Shown: positions 43,201 through 55,200 of the stretch, in pieces | How positions within the stretch are numbered: position 1 is the stretch's first letter | How the letters are laid out: each line of letters starts with the position of its first letter | NCBI GenBank assembly: GCA_947652605.1 | Contig: OX393577.1 | Location: 50,071,494-50,135,493 of the forward strand | Direction of reading: 5' to 3' | Length of the DNA: 64,000 nt | DNA from: Elmis aenea | Lineage: Eukaryota > Arthropoda > Insecta > Coleoptera > Elmidae | Notes under the pieces: model-generated | The model's database searches: none | What the model saw: the letters and a program-made list of their open reading frames with translations, nothing else | Told to the model about the DNA's origin: nothing | Position numbers and translations under genes: made by a program

Positions 43201-46200
43201 CTGGGAACGTCCGCCGAGTGCAAGCGTGGAGCGCGAGTAGTCTGTGATTGATAAAAGAGAATTGTAATCACCCGTGCAACGCCGGGTCAATCAGCTAGTT
43301 ATCATATAAAACTATATATTTTTGGAAAGCTAAAAAATGCTCTTTTATATTAAGTCATGGTTAACTAGAGTTTACCTTTAAAAATATATGAGTTTTCATC
43401 ATATCTCAAAAATCAAGGTTGCTAAAAAAAATTTAATTTTGTTTTTAAATTAAGCATTGACATATTATTAAAAAACCTACATAACATTTTTATCTATTTT
43501 AATAAATAAAGAAGTTACAGTAAAATTTTAAAAATGATGAAATTTTATTTTTCGTCTTTAGTGCCAAAATGGAAAGCGATATTAAAATCTAATTACACAG
43601 GCGTTCTTTTCTGAAAAAGATTGACCAAGAGATCGATATCAGATTTTCGTTAACTATTACGGTAACTGAGATAGGTACCTAGTAAAACGTTCGAATTTGG
43701 TCCACTCTGTACATGCTAAATTTTCGAATTATATCTATTTTAATCAGTGACATGCCAGTTATTTAACGCTTTTTTTGTGCGATCGTACTAGAAAAAGCTG
43801 TTTGACGGACGAGTTAGCAACCATAAAGTACTGCATTACCGGCCCTATCCTTAGCAACGGCCGTAAAAGTTACTTTTCAGGCCGTTACCCTTAGCAACGG
43901 CCGAAAAAGTAACTTTTACGGCCGTTGCTAAGGAGAGGGCCGGTAATGCAGTACATACGCCGTCATCTGTCAGTGACAGAATGTCACGTAGTTTCTAACA
44001 TATAATTTTGAAAATTACTAAAAATTTAAATTGTTTTTAATTCCATCGCACAAAAAATGTAATATGCACCTCGGCCAAAACGTACTTTTTCGGCCTTGTA
44101 TGTTTGCTGGCCGAGACTTTGAAATATTATTTTAATAGGTACTATTTCATGCAGCTCTATGCGTAATTTAATAATATGTGAGGTTTGTAAGGGCTATTTT
44201 CAAAAATAAACGAGATAGTCGAGATTGTAGTGATCACTGGAACACACTTTATACAATTTAATACACTCTTTAACACATTTAAAAATTTAATTTGGTTTCC
44301 TAACGTAAAAATAACAATTAATCCGTATATTTTAGTAATAAAGGGGTCTGTACAGCTTAATTAAATTTTAATTGGCTAACGCAACACCTTATTACGATGT
44401 TTGGTGGTTTCGGCACGTGTAAACGTTCTGCCGATTTGTATGTTGGCACGCCACGTATTTATCTGATGCGATCTTTCTATTCGGTCACGTATATCAACCG
44501 CATCTAAGGCTAAAATTGACCACAATAAGGTAATAAAACTGGAAAAGTTCCAAGTTCTTTATCTGTTTTATTATCTACCATAGAAAAACGATGATCATAG
44601 AAACGACAAAGCACCCTGTATATTAAAGAATATGATCGTTTGCTTTCGCGAACACGTTCATTCTAAAGTTCAATGGTGCAAGAGTTTATTTGACTTAAAT
44701 GAAATACAAGAGGAGAGCATTTTAAATGTTGAAAGCGCCTTTCTCTGAAAGCCAAGAAGTGTATGTTAAGACGACATTAAACATCACAGTTTGAGTGCAA
44801 TAGAGCATTTCTTAGACTTAATTTAATAAAACGGAACCGTCTATCATAAATTTTTATTTCTAGTAACATTCTTTGAAAGTTGAAATTCGTGTTTTTACTG
44901 TAAAAGCTAATAATTAATGTTATGATTAGTGGCGGGCAATATGAAACTTTGGATATCGAATACCGATACATCGTTAAATTTTCATTGATAAACATAAAAT
45001 TCATCATAGTGGTGTGGCAATTGCTACAGAATTATTTTGGAATAATGTATTAATTGGTATTATCTTGATAACAACAAAATGAAATGGTTTGTTTAGCTAT
45101 AAATGAAGATCTCTCAAAAGACAAAATTTCTAACATGTTAGTCGTTTAAATTTGTGAAACAATAGCGAAAATAAACATTCATAAAGTAAGCATTTTATTT
45201 TTGTACATCAATGAGCCAAACAGAACGAAAATAATTTTCATAACATTTTAAGAAGCAGGTGTAAAAAGAGATTTCCCGCATAGTATATTAATCAGTGTAT
45301 CGCAATATATTGACATTTGGGCACCACTACCACTTAATAGGCGTTAAATGCATACACGAATTTTCGATCAATTACAAAATAATGTCTGCAAACAGCATCG
45401 TCTTCATCACTTACGAGCCCGCAAAAGAGTTTACTTTAAGGCAAGAAAAACATCTCATCCATCCTTCTTCAGAATACACATAATCATGACAATATAGACG
45501 TTTATTTCTTTTATCAGTTTCTTCCAAGGCTTGAAACCGAAAAAGAAGTAGTTAAAGGTTAACCGGTTTTCTGTAAAAAAACGATTTAAATTTTAAACTG
45601 GAAGGTCAACTCATCGGCGCGATCGCGTCGCTGTGTGTGGACCTTTAAAACCCTTAACATTAGTAAGATTAGGAATGCAAAGTATGAAAAGATATTATCT
45701 ATTTTATAGTTTTATAATAGGGGAAGGTGGTATATACTGGGACACTTTTTTAAAATTTTGCGTAACTTTTGAACGGCTTAATTTGCATACCTCAAATTGA
45801 TATGAGATATTCATATTGCTTTAGTTTATCATTGCATATACAAAAAAATATTTTTTTAAATAAAGGTACACAAATAGAGGGACTGTCCCACTATACACCA
45901 CTTGTCCCGACATAAACCACCCCGTGGTACATTGTGGGACAGCAAAAAATATATATGAAATAAAGCATAAGTAATTAAAAAAAAGCTCAATTTTAATTTT
46001 AATTTTAAAAACTTTCACTTTTCATGGGCATTTAGACATTGTACTTTGAAAAATCAAACTAAAATTGAAAATGTTTCTTTGTTTTTTCAGTGCACCCAAA
46101 CGTAGTCGGTGCGCTTAACCAACACAGAATATTTTCTTTTTCAACAGTCTTTATCTCTGTTTTTAGAGAAAGAAAATCTAAAGTCGGAAGTCTTTTTCAG

Positions 46201-49200
46201 AAAATTTACCTAATTATCATCATTGTCCCACAATGCACCATGTGATCAATTTTTAAAAGCAACGATTTAATGAAAAACTTGCATGATTATTTTAAGTTTT
46301 AACATTGTACATACATTTAATATACTGTAAGGTACACCTACGCCAAATTTTCTAATTGTTGTTAAATAAATAAAAAAGTTTTAGCACATAAACTGAATAA
46401 CCACAAAAAAACAATGCGCAAAAATGCCTCACATGTGCAAGTCACTATGACATTGTTTACGACACATACTGTAGACAGGATATAATGGGACTGCTTGACC
46501 GCTATTTTGATGTAAACAAACTTCAAGTACGGGGTAACAGATGGCCAAAATCTCTGTCGTCCCACTATATACCATGTCCCAGTATATACCATCTTCCCCT
46601 ATATGTACAGGGTGGTCTATTTTCGATGCCCATTTCGGTTATTATCAGAGATAGAAAAAAACTAAGTACGTAGTGTCGATTTCTTTTTTCGAGAGGAATC
46701 CATTGCCGTAAACAGATTTTTGATATCTTTTTTAATCTACGAAATATAGCCAAAAATCGAGTTTTGGCACTTTTCAAAAATGTTAAATATCTCGCTTAAA
46801 CGAAATGATAAATGGCAACCATGGGCAAATTATATGTTTTTGAAAACAGCAAAAAATAAGCTTTTGATTTATGTCAAAGCCAACTATGGTTGCCATTTAA
46901 AATAAAAAAGTTAGGTGTAATATTATCATTGTTTGTATGAGTAAAAAATGAACATTGCCATTTTATTAAGGACAAAAAACCATGCAAAAATATCTTCAAA
47001 GTTTTTCTCTATCTTTTCTTTTAAGCGAGATATTTAACATTTTGAAAAGTGCCAAAAATAGTGTTAGCTATATTTCGAGTATTAAAAAAGATATCAAAAA
47101 TGTTAAATATCTCACTTAAACAAAAAGATAAAAACTTTAAGGACATTTTTGGCATGGTTTTTTGTCCTTAATAAGATAGCGATATTCAATTTTTGTTTTA
47201 CTCATACAAAAATTGATATATTACACCAAACTTTTTTATTTCAAATGGCAACCATAGTTGGCTTTGACATAAATCGAAAGCTTATTTTTTGCACTTTCTA
47301 AAAATATATAATTTGCCCATGGTTTCTATTTAAAATAAGATAGTTAGGTGTATTATATCAATATTCGTATGAGTAAAAAAAAACTGAACATCGCTATCTT
47401 ATTAAGGACAAAAAAATTATGCAAAAATGTACTTAAAAATTTTCTCTATCTTTTCGTTTAAGCGAGATATTTAACATTTTTGAAAATTACCAAAAATCGG
47501 TTTTTGTCTATATTTCGAAAATTAAAAAATATATCAAAAATCTGTTTACAGCAATGAATTTCTCTTGAAAAAATAAATCGAGACTACGTAGGTACTTAGT
47601 TTTTTTCTATCTCTGATAATAACCGAGATACCGTGTACAATCAAACGACCAGTAATGACTTCTGGTAAACTAATCGGATCGAATACAGATTTTGTATTTT
47701 TTCAAGTAATTTTATTAAAAGAAGATGTTAAAAAAAACGGCTTTTAATTTAGTTAATTATTTTGGTTAAAGGTTACCGTTTTTTGCCATTAAAAATAACG
47801 GTTTCGGTTTATAACCACTTTTACGGACAAAAAATAACGGTTAACCGTTTTTTTTACCGGTTAAAAAAACCGGTTGCTTGCCCTGGTTTCTTGTCTGTTA
47901 CTATATGATGGAGTTATGGAACGATTTAGGCCGTAACGTACCTACATACAATGGTTTGTAAGTTGTAATTAAAATTACAAATATTCACATACAATGTTAG
48001 AAAACATCTCACCTTCGATATTAAAATTATTTTAAAACATCGATATACTGATATTCGATATTTCCGATATCGATATATCGCCTAGTCCTAGTAACAAACA
48101 TTAATAATACTTACGCTTTGGAGTACTTTGGTAAACAATGCCTTCGGTTGGCAAAAAAAGAAAATTAAAGTTAAATTTGAAACATAATGAATAAGCCAAA
48201 CTTAAAACAATTTGCAAGCAACCACAATACTTCAGACTCACATCCGATATGCGCAGTTTCTTAATAAATTTAATTTAACCTCGCCTCAGAAGGTAATATT
48301 AGTGAGGATTATAAATCATAATTATCGAAAAATTTAACTAGTTTTCGAACTACTAACCAACTTCTGCGCGACAATTTTAAACATTTTGCAGATTTTCACC
48401 AGCATTTTTTTTTCTTGTTTTTTAACTCTCCCAACTAGCGCTGTTTTGGTAAGAGTTTTCATCTCGCTCCAGCAAAAGGGGACTCGATACAGATTACAAA
48501 GGATAAAACTACGTCGGGGCGAGAGTTTAATCTGGATCCGAGGACATTTTCACAAGTCTGATGCATTATTAAGATTAGCGACGAGGCGGGAGATGTCATA
48601 AGAAATGACTTATGAGTTTATCTGATGTTAAAAATTAAGAATTGTTTCCCTTTCGCGACCCGGACTTGTCATATCTTTTAATTTAACTGGTATCTTATCG
48701 CGTTTATTTCTGGAAATGATACTTCTTGGAGATTTGCGACATCTTTTTCTACAAAAACCACCGAAACGACGGTATGAAATCCATTAATCGAGTTCAGATA
48801 ATTGCGGGAAACTTTTCAGCGTTTATCAGTGAAGCTTGGAAACAAGGGAAAATATTTGAGATGAATATTTGTTGAAAGCGAGAACGAACTATGTATTGAC
48901 TCGTTTGATTTATTCTTCGAATTTAAATTATGCACATACGGTGAACATTCAGAGCCAACGAATTATGTAAGGTTTTCATACATACCAACTCAGTAGGGGT
49001 AGATTTTACTAGCTTCGTATCCGTAATAAGATCTGAATTGTTAAACCATTTTACTTCAGCGGCAGGATAAGCACCAAAAACATCGCATATCAAATATACG
49101 TTAGTTCCTTGCACTACATGTCCTTCCAACCCAGACAGTTCCATTTTAAGAGGTTTCACTAAAATAAAAACAACAGCTTTAATACAAGATCACATACAAA

Positions 49201-52200
49201 AAGACACTGATTGGTTAAAATAAATCATACTTGAAAAACCTACAAGTAATATATTACAATCTCTACTACCACTACTAATATATATATTTTTTTTTTTGGT
49301 AAAGCAGCACTAAGAAAATATTTCGGAACCAAACTTATAAGATCAAAAAAGTAGGATAAATCATTTTTTACAAAATACATTTTACACATTAGTTGTTATG
49401 CTATTGTTAAATATAAGAAATTTCTTTATTATGTACCATTTATGTTGTCTAAAAAAGCTGTTTTTAATCTTATATAATTTATAAAAAATACTGTTTTGAT
49501 ATTTATAATCCATATTAGAGGTATCTTGGCGATGATGAATAAATTCAGGACCAACAACATTCGTCTAAGTCAGCGGTGAGCAAACCGCGGCCCGCGGGCC
49601 GCATGCGGCCCTTGGTAGTTTTACATGCGGCCCTCCATGAATTACTATATTAGTAAAAATGTCTATAATATGTATGTATAACTTTTTTTATATCTTAATT
49701 TTTTGTCGCTCCCAACTTACACGTAATTAATAAGTTGCTATTTTTTTTTTAGTGCGGCCCTTTTAGTCGCACTATTTGCGCAAACTGGCCCTCTTCAAAA
49801 AAAGTTTGCCCACCGCTAGTCTAAGTAAATGATTAGCCCAGTAATGGGTAATGGTTTAAGGCAGGGATTACCAACGAAGTCGATAAGATTTTGAAAGGGA
49901 TGGATGGAACTCGAAAGGTTGATTGGGAGTCTATAGACAAGTTAATACTTTTTGTACTGTATTTGAAAATTTCAGATAATATTCAAATAATGATAATAAT
50001 AACAATCATGTTAAACAACGAAATTAAATAATTTTGTTACATTTTAAACATTGTTTTTTCAAACTCTTTTGATATAATATGCAAAATCTTGGGAAATAAC
50101 AAAATTTTTTTAGAACGGTCGATTAAAAAACAAATTTTATATAAGAAGTGAATGATAGAGAGTTGGGAATCTCTGGTATGAAGCATAAAAAAACAATGGG
50201 GCAAAACAGGCTAAAAAGAAATGAACCGAAATCGTTGACACTACCAATTAATTACCTAGTCAAAATTACTACAAATCGGGCTGTATTTGTATTAAGGTGG
50301 TGCTTATAAATTCAGGGGGGTCCACATAGAAGAGCCACTATTGGGATCTCGTAAACGGTAGGAGCTACACAGAAGTTTAAATTAGACACATTTTTCTCGT
50401 TTCTGAGGCGTATTCGGTGATGCTTTAATGTTTTAAAAAAGTTTCATGGCACTCTAGATAATGCACAAAAATCAAAATGAGCATTATTTAAAAATTGGTT
50501 ACAACTCGGTTATATTTGATAATACAAAAATATTTTTGGGGAAAAGTTGTTGATTTTTCATAAAAACATTCATTTGTTTCAATCTTTCAATGTTGTTTAA
50601 ATTCTTAGATAAATTACAAACTTGTATTTTTTTTAATGGAAACCATAGTTGGCTATGACCTCATAAAAAATCGTTTTCCCTCTTTACAACAATATAAGAT
50701 TTAATGTATTTATTTCAGGGAGCCGAACCGAACCGCAACTGGAACAAAATCCGAAACGAACCGGTGCTTTTCTCATAAATTGTGAACCGGAACTGAACCC
50801 ATTATTTAAATTTAAAGAATCACAAAACCGCAAAATAAAACCGGTCCAAACCGCTTCAATCGGTTCACATAACGGTGCGGCCAATTTTTTTTTTAAATGA
50901 CGTATATTTTTAATATTCGTAATTTTGATTACGTTTTACCAAAACTGGAAAAAATCAATTCAATTTATAAATATGCATTGTCATCTCATTTTGCATTGTA
51001 CCGGAACCGGAACTCAACCATTGCCGCTGAACCGGTTACCGAATCTTTATTAAAAAACCGATGGTTTTCTCCAAAAATATTTTTGTACCTTCAAGTATAA
51101 CAATTTTTATTAACAATTTCCTCATTGGTAACCGCGTCTTTTTTGATTAACTCACTTTGATTCATTTGATCTGATTTCGCAAAAGTCAAACAACAGATGT
51201 AGTGTTTGAAAGTAAAATATTCTTATTATTGGTTGACATTTAAATATCTTAGACACCGTACGGTAAATTGCGTATTTTATAAATAAAAAAAACATTTAGT
51301 ATTTGACTTTTATATATTATACAGGACGTTTCTTAAGTATTGCAAAAAAATTCCGGTGAAGATTCTTTTTCGCAAATTAAGGGCGGTATTTCATCTGAAA
51401 TTTTTTCTTTAGATGTCTCCTTTCAGAGTTACACCCCCCTTAAGGGGAGCGGTAAAATTAGGTTTTTATTTTATTTCATAAATTTGGTTATATGTAGGAG
51501 AATGATATTTTGTAGATGTTTTATACTTATTTAAAGGTTTCCCATGTAATATTTTCAATCATGTCCCACCTTCACAGGGGGCTGAAAAGTGCGACCCCAG
51601 GTGGTTTTTTATTTAGAACTTTTTGGTGAGTAACATTTTGCAATTAAAAAATTATTTTTTAAGAGCTTGGTTTATTAAGAAACTTTTTTTATTCTTCAGT
51701 TTTTCTCATAAAACCTACCGTTTTAGACTAAAAAATAAAATAAGAAAACATAAACCATCAAATTTAATATTCCAATATAAAACGATTCATTTTGGTGGTT
51801 GCCATGGTTTGTTTATGTTCATATTGGGTAGAACTGACGGGCGTTATAGCGTTGTCGCCGCGTAAACGTCAAAAATGAATAACATCTGTCAATTCTACCC
51901 AATATGTACATAAACAAACCATGGCAACCACCAAAATGAATTTTTTATGGTACGTGTTTACTAATGTTATTTTTTACTAAAAAACGGTAGGTTTAACGAG
52001 AAAAACTAAAGAATAAAAAAAGTTTCTAAATAAATCAAGCTTTTAAAAAACAAATTTTTAGTTGAAAAATTTTAACCAACCAAAAAGTTCTAATAAAAAA
52101 AACAACAGGGGTCGCACTTTTCAGCCCCCTGTGAAGGTGGGTGATAATTAAAAATATTACTATGGGAAACCTTTTAATAAGTATAAAACATCTACCAAAT

Positions 52201-55200
52201 ATTATTCTCCTACCTTTATCCAAATTTAAGAAATAAAATAAAAACCTAATTTTTCCGCTCCCCTTTAGGGGGGTGTAACTCCGAAAAGAGACGTTTAGGG
52301 AAAATTTTTTATATGAAAGACCCCCTTAGTTTTCGATAAGGAATTACCTCCCGAATTTTTTTGCAATACTTAAGAAACACCTTGTATATTAAAGTTTAAT
52401 ACTTTAAGAAAGGGAAAACTTTGATTTTATTGACTCAAACCTCAACCCTAATTTCGTAGCATTCTTTGATCCCTCTATGTAGCCCTTTTACTGTTACCGT
52501 TCATTTTCATGTTTTACTTACGGTTAGATACAGGTACAGGTAAAACAAACACAAATTCAAAATGTTAGTGAGTTGTACCAAATTTGTTTGTAAGTTTAAT
52601 GCAGTATCAATTTATTTAAAGAACTTAGTTTTAACTGGTAGTGCAACCGGTTAGTTTGTTAGTTCTTACTGAATATTGCATCGCTACTAAGTGATTTAAG
52701 ATGTTTTGGAAGTCTAGTTATTTATTTAGTTCCACCAATATGTGGATCGCACTGCGACTTCCTTTATAATTAGCAACGTCTTGTCAAGTTAGCGCACACC
52801 ATTGTCAGTTTACCTTCTTCAAATGCCTCCATTTAGAAAACTAACATTGTCAGAAACATACAATTCTGCACTTTAGCCGTTTATCGAGTGCACAACACTC
52901 AACAAGAATAGCCCAATTTAAAGAATTAACACTCGGAAAATTGTCTTCTTATCAATTCACTGCAATACGTATAGGAAATTTGTTTTGATAGTTTTATAAT
53001 ACCGCTAAAAGCTCGCTTCTTTCTTGTTTTCAATTCGTGTTGCAGTAAAGTTTAACGTCATGTAAAATCGTTGACATTTCAGAAATTAAAATATCGTTTT
53101 AGTAACTTTCAGTCAGCATTAAGTTATTTTTACAATCAGCTTACATTATGGCGTACTTTAATATTTTATAACTCACAAGTTAAGGTAAAATATGACAGGA
53201 AAAGTTAAGTATTCAATTTTAAAGAAGCGGTCGTTTCAATTTTACGCCGAGGCGTTAAATTTTACGTTTTTTTTTTTATAAACATGGCCTAATACAGCAG
53301 GAACCGTGTAATTACAAGTAATGAACGTAAAAGGTTATTAAAAAAATCCTCCCCGTTGAGCATTTGTAGTTGAACGTCGATTGTAAATTGTTTTTTTATT
53401 TCAGTTAATCTTTACGATTTTTATTTTCATTACAACGTCGACCATTTAATTTAAACGTAACAATTTCCAAGTAGCACAATAATATTAGCCTAATATTGGC
53501 CAAATATTGTTACGCGGGCCCAATATTGGCAAACATTTAGCCAATAGGTATAGGTTTTTTCTAGTTTTTTAATGAATCACCAACATCAGACAACTCAATG
53601 TTAATATGTTATTGGTCCAATATGTTTATATTGTTTGATGATTATTTCCAGTTTATTTTTATTGGCTAGACATAAATAAAATATATTTACCCTATATTGT
53701 CTGGCAACATTTAGCCCCTATAAGTCTTTTCACGATTTTTAATGAACAACCAATATCAGAAAGCTCAATGTTAATATGTTATTGGTCCAATATGTTTATA
53801 TTGTTTTGTAGATTATAAGTTTAAAATTTGAATTTGGCGCTCCAGGATGTAGATAGAGTTAGTGTATAGCGAATGTTAGGTTACCGTTGGCGGAATAATT
53901 GTATTGTAATTGGCAGAATGAGAGTGCGAATAAATGTTGTTACTGTTACCGCTCGTTTTATGTTTGCCCTCTTAGAAAGTTTAGAATAATTTATGTGGAT
54001 TTATGTGAGGCATCACCACAGCGTTCAGAAGAGGGATCAGGAACTGATCAAGTGATTAGTTTATAGTGTTGGATTAACAGGTTATTTTATAGTATTTAAA
54101 CATTCGCACTGTAAACGTAAAACACATTTTTGAGGTTAAGTTTTACCACGTGTTTTCAATTTTAAAAATGAGTGAACACGAAAGCATTAGCATGCCGGTT
54201 GATAATATAATAGCCAATGCAGTGAAAGCTATGATAGTGAATGCTAGAATGCAGTCAAAAAAAGTGGCGGTTTGTATACCAAATTTCGATGGAAGTCCTG
54301 AGTCGGACATCGATAGTGCGGTTTAGTCGGATATCAATAGTGAAAAACACTTATCAAGTGAAAGGAAGATATTACCATGCTCGTAATTGTTGTTGGAAAA
54401 CTTTCAGATTGGTCTTAAAGTATTACAGTTGTGGCATGAAATTGTCGGCCAAATACAGACTTGTAAGAAAATTATGCTTGGTTTTCTGTAATTTTTTCAT
54501 ATTTTTAGTTTGAATAAACCATTTATACAGCCTTATTGGACTATTATTGGATATTAACATTTCTAATCCATAAAAACATATGAAGGAGATTTATGCATAT
54601 ATAACATTGTACCAATCAGGGTGAATAATATTGGTTGAATATATTTTTAATTGTGTATAGTACCTATACATTTCTCCGAATATCGATACGGTATATTAAT
54701 CTAATACTGCTATTATTTAATAATATAGATCCTTTATATAAAAATGTTATAGGATTAATATTAATTTAAAATATTTCACCAATATTAAAAAATGTTGACA
54801 TCTCTATATTTTCCCAGTATTGTATGTAAATTTTTACATTTTTAGCCAATGTTGTCCCAATATTTTGTGCTACTGGAGTTAGTTTTATTTATCTTAAATA
54901 CGAAACTTCAGTTATATTCAGTTCGCCAAACTTTGTTGTTGATTCCAACGTAAGACCAAGTGCATTTGTAGTGCATTCCTTCCTATGTCGATGATTATCC
55001 GCCAGCGCTCGTCTGTCTAGGATCACTACAACTTCCACAAGTTACGAGAAAGGGTGTCCAAAATGTCAGCCGCAGCATTTAAGTCTTTCGTCACAACCAG
55101 AAGTTGTGGGATAACATAAAACTTTTGCGTAATTGGGTTAATGTAATTTTATAATGAATACGCCGTGCTAATGTGGGTCGCCTCATTGTAGTTTACGCTA

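Larger units (their letters stand above)
41650..43711. mobile_element. Foldback MITE (family D), interrupted by the Helitron array
   Basis: Ends gtacaggatggaccaaaatc and gaatttggtccactctgta. The arms mirror through gatatcggtctcttggg / ccaagagatcgatatc and cactacagacgaaaaacg / cgtctttagtg. Taking out 42384-43298 restores a foldback of about 1.15 kb. Confidence 0.78.
45525..47885. mobile_element. hAT-type element with GGTTAACCG-reiterated termini, holding two nested elements
   Basis: Termini CAAGGCTTGAAACCG and CCGGTTGCTTGCCCTG. The 8-bp target duplication has one mismatch: GTTTCTTC at 45517-45524 and GTTTCTTG at 47886-47893. Subterminal copies of ggttaaccggtt and its variants lie at both ends. 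The interior is occupied by the elements at 45720-46599 and 46606-47637. Confidence 0.7.

Noticed and set aside
44931..48095. Outer hAT element suggested by ggatatcgaatacc and its inverted-looking counterpart at 48030-48090
   Set aside because: Termini match only partly and the flanking 8-mers do not agree.
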